A DNA stretch of 64,000 nt. Source: Defluviitaleaceae bacterium. GTDB lineage: Bacteria > Bacillota > Clostridia > Lachnospirales > UBA5962. Each line of letters opens with the position of its first letter. The first letter of the stretch is position 1. Location of the stretch: contig WRBA01000005.1 in NCBI GenBank assembly GCA_009779915.1, forward strand, positions 53,033-117,032. Direction: 5' to 3'. The translations under genes were made by a program, and so were the position numbers. Shown here in pieces: positions 24,280-33,429 of the stretch. Under the pieces are notes generated by a model. The model saw nothing but the letters and a program-made list of their open reading frames with translations. It did no database searches and had not been told where the DNA came from.

Positions 24280-24765
24280 ATGGAGGTTCCAAGAAAAAAG
24301 CTTGTTAAATCCGGTATTATACTGCTTTGCGCTATTATATTGTTTTTCTATTTTCACGCGCCCGGTATGCTTATTAGTGAAATAAACGCCGTTACACCAG
24401 AAAGCAATGTTATAATTTACCAGCTAATATATACACGGGCTGATTTCCTCGGTGTTTTTGACAATTTTGAACGTATCGAACATGAGCTTAATACAAAACA
24501 GATTGAACTGCTTCGGGATTTTCTTAGAAACACTTGGTACACTCGCTCTTTCAGGCAGATTTTGCTTACACGCGTCCCTGACGAGCTGTATACTTATAAC
24601 ACTTTTCGTATCATTGTTAAAAATAATGATACAATAAATCCATTTGCAGCAAATTTAACTTTTGAATTTGGATGGGTTTTACGCGGTGAAGGCAACGACT
24701 GGTTTAGAGTCCACAATCCCGGCTGGGAAGAGGAAATTTTGCGGATTTTGGCATTAGGCTTGTAG
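24280..24765 (+). CDS. Unrecognised membrane-anchored protein
   Basis: A 161-residue protein with a basic N-terminus and one hydrophobic segment at residues 11-29, so probably an N-terminal anchor or uncleaved signal with the rest outside. The external part is rich in aromatic and acidic residues (F-E-F-G-W-V-L-R-G-E-G-N-D-W-F) and has no motif I know. It lies 24 bases after uppS in a block of envelope-lipid genes, which hints at an envelope role but proves nothing. Homologues should be sought at this position in related genomes. ATG 24280 has only a weak SD (GGAG seven codons downstream is internal). Confidence 0.6.
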   Translation: MEVPRKKLVKSGIILLCAIILFFYFHAPGMLISEINAVTPESNVIIYQLIYTRADFLGVFDNFERIEHELNTKQIELLRDFLRNTWYTRSFRQILLTRVPDELYTYNTFRIIVKNNDTINPFAANLTFEFGWVLRGEGNDWFRVHNPGWEEEILRILALGL

Positions 24766-24883
24766 CAAAATTGTATTACACCGCCGGTATGTTCTAACTC
24801 GTGACAACATAACCTAACAGGAAAACCCTCGAAAGCCAACGAAAGTCAATTTCAGAGCAACTCTAATGACGCCAACCGTAATC

Positions 24884-24912
24884 TCGAAAAAATGGCTCTG
24901 CCATTTTTTCGA
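24884..24912. repeat. Second near-exact copy of the 13-bp TCGAAAAAATGGC hairpin
   Basis: TCGAAAAAATGGC / GCCATTTTTTCGA with loop TCT. The arms are identical to the hairpin at 4883-4911, where the loop is TTT. It ends 15 bases before the cdsA start and just before its SD (GAGGTGAT). Confidence 0.8.
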
Positions 24913-24927
24913 AACTGAGGTGATATT

Positions 24928-25731
24928 TTGTTAACAAGGATACTTTCAAGTATAATAGCTTTCCCTTTAATAGCTTTCATCGTACACATTGGGGGAGATG
25001 CTCTTAAAGTTCTTTTAATAGCCGTTTCTATAAAAGGCATGAGTGAGCTTTATAAAGCACTAAACAGTAAATACAGCCCTGAAAATCTTCTAAGCTATGG
25101 AGCTGTTTTAGCTTACTATTTCTTTTTGGATACTATAACCGCTGATAAACTCATAATGATTATCGGTCTGTATATTATGCTAAATTTAGTATGTCTTGTA
25201 GCTTTTCATACAAAAATTACCCCGCTAAATTTAACAAACAATATTTTCGGTTTTTTCTATGTGGGATTACTCCTTTCCGGTATATATTTAGTACGCAGCC
25301 ATGAACATGGGCAATATTTTGTATGGCTTATATTTATAAGTGCATGGGCTTGCGATACTTTTGCTTATTTCACAGGCAAATTTTTTGGAAAACGCAAACT
25401 ATCGCCTGTTTTAAGCCCCAAAAAAACCGTGGAAGGTGCCATAGGCGGCACATTGGGGGCAGTTTTAACATCCGCTTTGTTCGCTTATGCGATTGTGCAA
25501 TTTACAAGCTTTGGCTATGAAATGAACCTTGTCCTAATATGTGCAATTGTTGGCGGCATTGGTGCAATATTCGCTCAAATCGGGGATTTAGGCGCGTCCG
25601 CAATCAAAAGGTATACAAAAATTAAAGATTATGGCAAAATCATCCCTGGTCACGGCGGCGTGATGGATAGGTTCGATTCTGTACTATGCACAGCACCTAT
25701 GGTTTACATAGTTTTACAAATCTTACTATAA
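24928..25731 (+). CDS. cdsA: Phosphatidate cytidylyltransferase
   Basis: CdsA makes CDP-diacylglycerol, precursor of anionic phospholipids. The 267-residue protein has several membrane helices and the CdsA signature near the C-terminus: S-P-K-K-T-V-E-G-A-I-G-G (about 165) and G-D-L-G-A-S-A-I-K-R ... K-D-Y-G-K-I-I-P-G-H-G-G-V-M-D-R-F-D-S. The start is TTG 24928 with SD GAGGTGAT. dxr begins 13 bases later. Confidence 0.96.
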   Translation: MLTRILSSIIAFPLIAFIVHIGGDALKVLLIAVSIKGMSELYKALNSKYSPENLLSYGAVLAYYFFLDTITADKLIMIIGLYIMLNLVCLVAFHTKITPLNLTNNIFGFFYVGLLLSGIYLVRSHEHGQYFVWLIFISAWACDTFAYFTGKFFGKRKLSPVLSPKKTVEGAIGGTLGAVLTSALFAYAIVQFTSFGYEMNLVLICAIVGGIGAIFAQIGDLGASAIKRYTKIKDYGKIIPGHGGVMDRFDSVLCTAPMVYIVLQILL

Positions 25732-25744
25732 AAGGGCATCAAAT

Positions 25745-26914
25745 ATGAAAAAACTGGCTATATTAGGCTCTACAGGCTCTATTGGCACACAGGCATTAGA
25801 TACATTACGTCATATAGGCGGCTTTTCGGTGGAAGGGCTTTCATGCAGCACAAATATTGCCCTTTTACTTGAACAAATACAGGAATTCAAGCCAAAACAC
25901 GTCTGCGTAACTGACGAAAAATCCTACTATGAAGCTAAAAAAATCATAGGCGGCTCTACCCAAATTTTACATGATTTGGAAGAATTTGTGGATAATATAG
26001 ATGCGGATATCGCCCTTAACTCATTAGTAGGCAGTGCAGGGCTTAAGCCTACTATCCGCGCCATAGAAAAAGGCATGGATATCGCCCTTGCAAACAAAGA
26101 AACCCTAGTATGCGCCGGAAAACTTATAATGGATTTGGTTAAAGAAAAAAATGTGCGAATTATCCCTGTGGATAGCGAACATTCCGCTATTTTTCAGTGT
26201 TTACAGGGCAATTCGGCTAAGGATATGACTAAAATCCATCTTACAGCTTCAGGGGGGCCTTTTCGTAAATTACCAAAAAACAAGCTTACAGATGTTTCTG
26301 TTAAGGACGCTTTGGCTCACCCAAATTGGGCTATGGGTAAAAAAATCACAATCGATTCCGCAACTTTAATGAACAAAGGCTTGGAAATGATTGAAGCAAA
26401 GTGGCTTTTTGACATAGATATGGATAATATTAATGTAATAATCCATCCTGAGAGCATAATACACTCAATGGTGGAATTTAGGGACGGCTCTATTATGGCA
26501 CAGCTTGGTGACAAGGATATGAAGGTGCCTATAGCCTATGCCCTGACCTATCCTGACCGCGCTCCCCTACCCTCTAAAAACTTGGATTTTTTTGAGCTTA
26601 AAAACCTTACGTTTGAAAAGCCCCGCTATGAGGATTTCCCTGCTTTAAGTTTATGTATGGAAGCCGTTAAAATAGGCGGCACAATGCCTGCGCTATTAAA
26701 CGGTGCAAATGAGGCAGCTGTTGCCCTTTTTTTAGAAGGTGCTATAAAATTCACTCAAATTCCTGTGATTATAGAAAAGGCAATGGCAGCATATACTTAT
26801 AAAGATAATTCCGCAATAGGTGCAAGCACGTTAGGTGCAAATGCACTTAGGGATATTATAGAAGCCGATTTGTTCGGCAAAAACTACATTTACGAGGTGA
26901 TTAAGTGCCTTTAG
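25745..26914 (+). CDS. dxr: 1-deoxy-D-xylulose 5-phosphate reductoisomerase
   Basis: Dxr makes MEP, the committed step of the non-mevalonate isoprenoid route. The 389-residue protein starts with the NADPH-binding G-S-T-G-S-I-G-T-Q motif, has the metal-binding P-V-D-S-E-H-S-A near 150 and the substrate segment P-N-W-x-M-G-K-K-I-T-I-D-S-A-T-L-M-N-K-G. It ends 10 bases past the rseP start (translational coupling). ispG, further down, acts in the same pathway. Confidence 0.97.
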   Translation: MKKLAILGSTGSIGTQALDTLRHIGGFSVEGLSCSTNIALLLEQIQEFKPKHVCVTDEKSYYEAKKIIGGSTQILHDLEEFVDNIDADIALNSLVGSAGLKPTIRAIEKGMDIALANKETLVCAGKLIMDLVKEKNVRIIPVDSEHSAIFQCLQGNSAKDMTKIHLTASGGPFRKLPKNKLTDVSVKDALAHPNWAMGKKITIDSATLMNKGLEMIEAKWLFDIDMDNINVIIHPESIIHSMVEFRDGSIMAQLGDKDMKVPIAYALTYPDRAPLPSKNLDFFELKNLTFEKPRYEDFPALSLCMEAVKIGGTMPALLNGANEAAVALFLEGAIKFTQIPVIIEKAMAAYTYKDNSAIGASTLGANALRDIIEADLFGKNYIYEVIKCL

Positions 26915-27981
26915 CATCAGTAATAGTTACACTTTTAATATTTACGGTAATAGTTGTTGTTCATGAATTTGGTCATTTTATTGTGGCAAAGAAAAACGGT
27001 ATCCTTGTTGAAGAGTTTGCTGTAGGGATGGGACCTAAAATAATAGGCTGGCAAAGAGGGGATACTCTTTATACTATCCGCGCCCTTCCTATCGGGGGCT
27101 TTTGTAAAATGCTTGGTATGGAAGATGACGGCAGCAATGACTCCCGCTCATTTAATTCAAAAAAAGTCTGGCAGCGTCTTGCCGTTATTGTAGCCGGCGT
27201 TGTTATGAACTTTTTGCTTGCTGTTGTGCTGGGTTCTATACTTATTTCCACAACTTTTTTACGAACCACTGTAATTGAAGAGGTTATACCGGGAACACCT
27301 GCGGAAAGTGCCGGACTGCTGCCAGGGGATAGGCTTCTTCGCATTAATGGAAGAGGGGTTTATTCTTTCGAATATATCGCTCATCATTTAAACCGAGCCG
27401 GAAGTGAGCCTGTTGATATAGTTATCAGGCGCGACGGCAGAAGAGAAACCGTAAATCTTACCCCTGCTTTCGGGCAAGGGCGCTACTATATAGGCATACA
27501 GCCGGAGTTTAAAACAGGATTTTTTGGCGAACGGACAGAGGGGTTTGCCATAGCAGGACCTATAGATACCTTTAGGGGTGCCGTAGGGCTTTCTATGTAC
27601 AGCGTAACCCTTGTACTGGACGGACTTTCTATGCTTGTTAGCCGCCAAGTAGGACTTGATGATATGGCAGGTCCTATTGGGGTTGGACAGATTGTTGATA
27701 TGCAACTGCAAGCGGCGGCTCAATCTCCGGCTCCTATTAGAAGTGCTCTTTTATTTAGCGTTAATATTGCGATGCTTCTAAGTGCAAATCTTGCTGTTCT
27801 TAACCTTTTGCCTCTTCCGGCTTTGGATGGGGGACGTATAATCTTTTTACTTATTGAAGGGGTACGCAGAAAGCCCCTGCCTCCTGAAAAAGAAAGCTGG
27901 ATACATCTTGTGGGCTTTGTACTGGTTTTAGGTTTGGCTGCTGTGGTGGCATTTAATGATATTCTGAGAATAGTGAGGTAA
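26905..27981 (+). CDS. rseP: Site-2 intramembrane metalloprotease RseP
   Basis: RseP-type proteases cut membrane-embedded anti-sigma factors and signal peptides. The active-site motif H-E-F-G-H (residues about 14-18) and the distal L-P-L-P-A-L-D-G-G-R metal motif are intact, with a PDZ domain between (P-A-E-S-A-G-L-L-P-G-D). The GTG start (26905) overlaps the end of dxr, with GAGGTGAT as SD. 358 residues. ispG follows by 8 bases. Confidence 0.95.
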   Translation: MPLASVIVTLLIFTVIVVVHEFGHFIVAKKNGILVEEFAVGMGPKIIGWQRGDTLYTIRALPIGGFCKMLGMEDDGSNDSRSFNSKKVWQRLAVIVAGVVMNFLLAVVLGSILISTTFLRTTVIEEVIPGTPAESAGLLPGDRLLRINGRGVYSFEYIAHHLNRAGSEPVDIVIRRDGRRETVNLTPAFGQGRYYIGIQPEFKTGFFGERTEGFAIAGPIDTFRGAVGLSMYSVTLVLDGLSMLVSRQVGLDDMAGPIGVGQIVDMQLQAAAQSPAPIRSALLFSVNIAMLLSANLAVLNLLPLPALDGGRIIFLLIEGVRRKPLPPEKESWIHLVGFVLVLGLAAVVAFNDILRIVR

Positions 27982-27989
27982 GTAGAAAT

Positions 27990-29042
27990 ATGTTTAACAG
28001 AAGAAAAACCAAAGTAATCACCGTAGGGGACGTAAAAGTCGGAGGCGATAACCCTATTTCCATACAATCTATGACTAACACTAAAACTAAAGATACCAAA
28101 GCCACTATAGAGCAGATAAACCTCCTCACAGATAAAGGCTGCGAAGTCATCCGTGTTGCGATAAGCGATATGAAAGATGCTGATGCTCTTATAAAAATTA
28201 AAGAAAATATCCGCCTGCCTTTAGTTGCGGATATTCATTTTGACTATAGGCTTGCCATAAAATCCATAGAAAACGGCGCCGATAAAATCCGCATAAATCC
28301 GGGCAATATCGGTTCTACAGAACGGGTTCGGGCAGTGGTAGAGAAGGCAGCCGAGCATCAGATACCCATTAGGATAGGAGTAAACTCCGGCTCCCTTGAG
28401 AAAGATATTTTGGAAAAATTTGGCAAGGTTACAGCCGAGGGGCTTTCTGAAAGCGCTCTTAGAAATATTAAAATTATCGAGGATTTAGGTTATGATAATT
28501 TGGTTGTATCTATGAAAAGCCCTTCTGTGCCTCTTTCTATTGAGGCTCATAAAATTTTAAGCGCGTCTTGCGATTACCCTCTACATATTGGCATAACTGA
28601 GTCCGGGACAACCTATGCCGGCTCTATCCGCTCGGCTGTTGGCATTGGCGCTTTACTTACTATGGGGATTGGGGACACTATTAGAGTTTCTTTAACAGGT
28701 GACCCTATAGAAGAAGTGAGATGTGCAAAAGAAATTCTTGCAAGCCTTGAACTTCGTAAATTCGGCGTAAATTTCGTCTCATGCCCTACCTGCGGGCGGA
28801 CAGAGGTTGACCTTATATCCATTGCAAATACGGTGGAAAATGCCCTTAAAAACATAAACAAAGACATAACTGTTGCTGTAATGGGCTGTGTGGTAAACGG
28901 GCCCGGGGAAGCTAAGGATGCGGACATCGGCATAGCCTGTGGAAAAGGCAGCGGCATAATATTTAAAAAAGGTGAAATACTTCGTAAGGTTAATGAAGAG
29001 GATTTGGCAAAAGAACTCCTTGAAGAAATTGATAGACTTTAA
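27990..29042 (+). CDS. ispG: 4-hydroxy-3-methylbut-2-enyl-diphosphate synthase (flavodoxin/ferredoxin)
   Basis: IspG carries out the penultimate MEP-pathway step with a 4Fe-4S cluster. The 350-residue protein has the TIM barrel (P-I-S-I-Q-S-M-T-N-T near the start) and the C-terminal cluster cysteines in C-P-T-C-G-R-T-E (about residue 263) and G-C-V-V-N-G-P-G-E-A. Terminal G-K-G-S-G-I-I matches the family. It belongs to the dxr-rseP-ispG-polC transcript. Confidence 0.97.
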   Translation: MFNRRKTKVITVGDVKVGGDNPISIQSMTNTKTKDTKATIEQINLLTDKGCEVIRVAISDMKDADALIKIKENIRLPLVADIHFDYRLAIKSIENGADKIRINPGNIGSTERVRAVVEKAAEHQIPIRIGVNSGSLEKDILEKFGKVTAEGLSESALRNIKIIEDLGYDNLVVSMKSPSVPLSIEAHKILSASCDYPLHIGITESGTTYAGSIRSAVGIGALLTMGIGDTIRVSLTGDPIEEVRCAKEILASLELRKFGVNFVSCPTCGRTEVDLISIANTVENALKNINKDITVAVMGCVVNGPGEAKDADIGIACGKGSGIIFKKGEILRKVNEEDLAKELLEEIDRL

Positions 29043-29058
29043 TTAATTGAGGTACTTG

Positions 29059-32000
29059 ATGGAAAAAAAATTCGGCAATGTATTTAAAAACATAAATTTT
29101 TGTGAGCATTTATATGCTTCCTTTGAGTCTGCTATTGTGGAAAAACTTGCAGCCAGTGATGAAAAGAAACTTCTCACAGTCAGTTTGCATTCCAATGAAA
29201 TTATTGCCCAGGAAAAAATTATATCTCTTGAATCTGCATTAACGGCAGAACTTAATGGCTTTGATAAGGTAGCAATTAATATCAGCTACCCCTCTCCTAA
29301 AGACCGGGACAAGCTCTTTTTAGAATATTGGCAAGAAATCGTACATCATACATCCGGAGATTGCCCTTCTTACAATTTCTTTTTGAAAAATGCAATAGTT
29401 AACTCTAACGAAGGGATTGTAAAAATCGGTCTTAAAAATCAAAGTTCTTTTGTTGTTGCTCAAAAAGGTCTTGGGGGAAATATAACGGCTTTTATGCATG
29501 ATAAATTTGGTATAAACTATAAAGTAGAGTTTTATGACTTGGAAAAAAGTGATGATGACAAAGATGAGATAGTTACGCCTCCTTATGTTTCAAATGAGAT
29601 TAAAAAAGTTGAACCTAACTATTCCCCTCCTCCTGCAAAAAAGGAAAAGGCTGTACAAAAATCCGGCTATAATGGAAAAAGAAGGCGCAAAGCAGGAACA
29701 ACGATTATAGACAGCCCTCATATAATAGACACTAAGCTAAATGAAGAGCTTTTTAACCAAGAAACTGTAATAATAGGCGGTAATTTTTTTGAACTCTCTA
29801 CAAAAGAGACACGAAACGGTAATTTAATTGTCTCTTTTGATATAACTGACGGTCTGGACTCTATTACATGTAAATTTTTTACTGAAAAAGAACGTTATGA
29901 CACTGAATTTGAGCCATTTTTCAAATCAGGGGATTCCATATCTGTAAAAGGCTTAGTCCAGTATGATGATTTTATAAAAGAAACTGTTATAATGGTTAAT
30001 GAACTTGCCTCTATGCCTTCTGAGACAGCACAAGCCCGCATGGACAATTCGGATGTTAAGCGGGTTGAGCTTCACCTTCATACTCGTATGAGTGATATGG
30101 ATGCAACTAATTCCGCCTCCGACTACATAGAGCGTGCCGCAAACTGGGGGCACAAGGCAATAGCCATAACCGACCATGGTGTTGTACAAGCCTATCCGGA
30201 AGCTATGGATGCGGCAAAAAAACACGGCATAAAAGTAATTTACGGTATGGAAGCTTATTTAATTGATGATTTAGGTGCCATATGCAAATATACTAAAGGT
30301 CAAAATTTAGATTCGGAATTTGTGGTATTTGATTTAGAAACCACAGGGCTTAATAAAGATGTTGACTCTATAATTGAAATAGGTGCAGTTAAAATTGTAA
30401 AGGGGGAGATAGTTGGTGAATTTTCAGCCCTTATCGACCCTGATATGCCTTTATCTGACAAAATTGTAAACCTTACAGGGATTACTGACAATACTCTTAA
30501 AGGCAAGCCAAAAATTGCCGATGTATTAGGGGATTTTTTGGATTTTGTCGGTGAGTCGGTGCTGGTTGCTCATTCTGTCACATTTGACGCAGGATTTATA
30601 TCAAATTGGGCTAGAAAGCTTTATAACAAGCCTCTAAAAAACACACTTTTGGACACGGTGGAGCTTTCAAGGGCACTTTATCCTGAGCTTAAATCTCATA
30701 AGCTTAATTTGGTGGCAGGTCATTTGGGTATACCGCTTAAAAACCATCACCGTGCCGTGGACGATGCCAAAGCTTGTGCAGGTATACTTTTAAAAAGTTT
30801 TGAAAGATTGCAAAAGGATAATATATATACGCTGGATGAAATAAATGCCGCCGGGTCAGGGGTTATTGATAAAGGAAAACTTAAAAGCCGCCATGCTATT
30901 ATATTGGCAAAGTCCAATGAAGGGCTTAGAAATTTATATGAGCTTGTATCAAAAACTCATATTGAATATTTTTACAGAAGACCAAGGATGCCTAAAAGTG
31001 AGTATATAAAGCATTCTACGGGGCTAATAATAGGCACGGCCTGTGAAGCGGGAGAGCTTTATCAGGCTGTGCTTGAAGGGGCACCAAGAGAGCATATTGA
31101 GTCTTTGGCTAATTTTTATGACTATTTTGAAATACAGCCTGTTGATAATAATGCTTTTCTTGTTCGTGAGGGAGCAGTGGAATCCAGGGAAGCTATTATG
31201 GAGCTTAACAGACAAATCGTAGGCTTAGGCAAAGAATTTAATAAGCCTGTAATAGCCGCCTGTGATACGCATTTTCTAAACCCTGAGGATGAGATATATA
31301 GGCGGGTTATAATGGCTGGAGGCGGGTATTCCGACGCGGATTTACAGGCACCTCTATATTTTCGCACAACGGAGGAAATGCTTGCGGAGTGCGCTTATTT
31401 GGGAGAAGATACCGCTTATGAAGTAGTTGTTCATAATACCAATTTAATAGCCGATATGTGCGATGATATAAAACCTATACCTGACGGAACTTTTCCGCCG
31501 GTTATTGAAGGGTCGGAAATACAGCTTAAAGACTTATGTGAAAACCGTGCCAAGGAAATTTACGGCGATAATTTACCTGTAACCGTGAAAAACCGCCTTG
31601 ATAGGGAGCTTGGCTCGATAATTAAAAACGGCTTTGCCGTTATGTATGTAATAGCAGAAAAGCTGGTGTCCAAATCTGCCTCAGATGGATATTTAGTGGG
31701 TTCCCGCGGCTCTATCGGTTCATCTTTTGCAGCCACTATGAGCGGTATTACCGAGGTTAATCCGCTGCCGCCTCATTATGTATGTCTTTCATGTAAATAT
31801 TCGGATTTTGACTCCGGTGATGTTTTAGATTACATAAAAATGAATCCTGGAAACTCCGGCTGTGATATGCCTGATAAAAACTGCCCTGATTGCGGTATTA
31901 AACTCCATAAAGACGGTCACGATATCCCCTTTGAAACCTTCCTGGGCTTTGACGGTGATAAGGAGCCTGATATTGACCTTAATTTTTCAGGGGAATATCA

Positions 32001-33387
32001 ATTAAAAGCCCATGAATACGCTGAGGTGTTATTAGGCAAAGGATACCTGTTTAAAGCGGGAACTATATCCACCCTTGCCGATAAAACTGCCTTTGGTTAT
32101 GTAAAAAATTATATGGAGGAACGTGGCAAAAAAGTTAGGTCTGCCGAGCTTAACCGTATTAAAAAAGGGGTTACAGGGGTTAAAAAGACCACCGGGCAGC
32201 ATCCGGGGGGGCTTATGGTTGTGCCTAAAGGTAGGAGTATATATGAGTTTTGTCCTATTCAACGACCGGCAAATGATATGAAATCCACTGTTACAACCAC
32301 CCATTTTGACTACCGCTCAATAAGCGGTCGGCTTTTGAAATTAGACCTTTTAGGACACGATGTGCCGACTATTATAAGGTATCTCCACGATAACACAGGT
32401 GTTGACCCTGCTGTGGTGGATTTATCGGATAAAGAGGTAATTAAACTGTTCAGCTCCTGTGAACCTTTAGGGGTCACAGCGGTAGAAATTGATTGTAAAA
32501 CCGGCTCTTTAGGTCTGCCGGAATTTGGTACGGGCTTTGTACGGCAAATGCTTTTGGACACTATACCATCGTCTTTTTCTGATCTTGCTAGGATATCCGG
32601 TCTTTCCCATGGAGAGGATGTATGGCTTAACAACGCCCAAAACCTTGTTAAAGACGGCGTTTGTACTTTGAGCAATGTTATCTCTACCAGAGATGATATT
32701 ATGATTTACCTTATGTCAAAAGGACTTCCCGGGCTTACTGCCTTCAAAATAGCTGAGGATGTCAGGAAAGGTAAAGGTCTAAAGCCTGAATATGAGGAGC
32801 TTATGAAAGAACACAGTGTTCCCGATTGGTACATAGAATCCTGTAAGCGCATAAAATATATGTTTCCCAAAGCTCATGGGGTAGCTTATGTTATGATGAC
32901 TGTGCGTATTGGTTATTTTAAACTCCATCACCCTATAAGCTTTTATGGAGCTTCATTTTCCGTAAAATATGATGATTTTGACTATGAAATTATGTGTCGT
33001 GGTGCCGATAGGGCAAGACAGGAAATGAACAGGATTAAAGCACTGGGTAATGATGCTTCCGCTAAAGAAAAAAGTACTTTTGGTATGCTTGAATTAGTAA
33101 ATGAAATGTATTGCCGTGGGCTTACTTTTGTCCCCTTAGATTTATACAAGGCTCATACCACAAAGTTTATTGTGACAGAAAATGGCTTAATGCCTCCTTT
33201 ATGTGCAGTGCAGGGACTTGGGGAAACTGTGGCAAACAATATAGTAGCCGCAAGGGAAAAAGGAGAATTTCTCACGGTAGATGATTTTAGGAAGCGTACA
33301 AAAGCTACAAAAACCGTTATTGAACTGCTTAAGAAGACAGGAATACTTGCAGGTCTGCTGGAGACTAATCAACTTACGTTGTTTTAA
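29059..33387 (+). CDS. polC: DNA polymerase III subunit alpha, Gram-positive PolC type
   Basis: PolC is the main replicative polymerase of Firmicutes. The 1442-residue protein reads: N-terminal region (1-190), OB-fold domain (about 230-325), split PHP domain (from about 335, H-L-H-T-R-M-S), inserted DEDDh proofreading exonuclease starting D-L-E-T-T-G near 425 with H-R-A-V-D-D-A-K near 568, second PHP half, then palm and fingers with G-S-R-G-S-I-G-S-S near 881. A Cys-rich zinc site (C-L-S-C-K ... C-P-D-C) is followed by the catalytic P-D-I-D-L-N-F near 970. C-terminal HhH repeats end the protein. ATG 29059 has GAGG at -10 to -7; upstream TTGs are in frame. Confidence 0.97.
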   Translation: MEKKFGNVFKNINFCEHLYASFESAIVEKLAASDEKKLLTVSLHSNEIIAQEKIISLESALTAELNGFDKVAINISYPSPKDRDKLFLEYWQEIVHHTSGDCPSYNFFLKNAIVNSNEGIVKIGLKNQSSFVVAQKGLGGNITAFMHDKFGINYKVEFYDLEKSDDDKDEIVTPPYVSNEIKKVEPNYSPPPAKKEKAVQKSGYNGKRRRKAGTTIIDSPHIIDTKLNEELFNQETVIIGGNFFELSTKETRNGNLIVSFDITDGLDSITCKFFTEKERYDTEFEPFFKSGDSISVKGLVQYDDFIKETVIMVNELASMPSETAQARMDNSDVKRVELHLHTRMSDMDATNSASDYIERAANWGHKAIAITDHGVVQAYPEAMDAAKKHGIKVIYGMEAYLIDDLGAICKYTKGQNLDSEFVVFDLETTGLNKDVDSIIEIGAVKIVKGEIVGEFSALIDPDMPLSDKIVNLTGITDNTLKGKPKIADVLGDFLDFVGESVLVAHSVTFDAGFISNWARKLYNKPLKNTLLDTVELSRALYPELKSHKLNLVAGHLGIPLKNHHRAVDDAKACAGILLKSFERLQKDNIYTLDEINAAGSGVIDKGKLKSRHAIILAKSNEGLRNLYELVSKTHIEYFYRRPRMPKSEYIKHSTGLIIGTACEAGELYQAVLEGAPREHIESLANFYDYFEIQPVDNNAFLVREGAVESREAIMELNRQIVGLGKEFNKPVIAACDTHFLNPEDEIYRRVIMAGGGYSDADLQAPLYFRTTEEMLAECAYLGEDTAYEVVVHNTNLIADMCDDIKPIPDGTFPPVIEGSEIQLKDLCENRAKEIYGDNLPVTVKNRLDRELGSIIKNGFAVMYVIAEKLVSKSASDGYLVGSRGSIGSSFAATMSGITEVNPLPPHYVCLSCKYSDFDSGDVLDYIKMNPGNSGCDMPDKNCPDCGIKLHKDGHDIPFETFLGFDGDKEPDIDLNFSGEYQLKAHEYAEVLLGKGYLFKAGTISTLADKTAFGYVKNYMEERGKKVRSAELNRIKKGVTGVKKTTGQHPGGLMVVPKGRSIYEFCPIQRPANDMKSTVTTTHFDYRSISGRLLKLDLLGHDVPTIIRYLHDNTGVDPAVVDLSDKEVIKLFSSCEPLGVTAVEIDCKTGSLGLPEFGTGFVRQMLLDTIPSSFSDLARISGLSHGEDVWLNNAQNLVKDGVCTLSNVISTRDDIMIYLMSKGLPGLTAFKIAEDVRKGKGLKPEYEELMKEHSVPDWYIESCKRIKYMFPKAHGVAYVMMTVRIGYFKLHHPISFYGASFSVKYDDFDYEIMCRGADRARQEMNRIKALGNDASAKEKSTFGMLELVNEMYCRGLTFVPLDLYKAHTTKFIVTENGLMPPLCAVQGLGETVANNIVAAREKGEFLTVDDFRKRTKATKTVIELLKKTGILAGLLETNQLTLF

Positions 33388-33429
33388 AGTTCGCAATATA
33401 TTAAATTTATCGCTTTTTTGTGGGAGTAT

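Noticed and set aside
24884..24912. Terminator before cdsA
   Set aside because: No U-run after the stem, and the arms are an exact repeat of another locus, which fits a dispersed repeat better.
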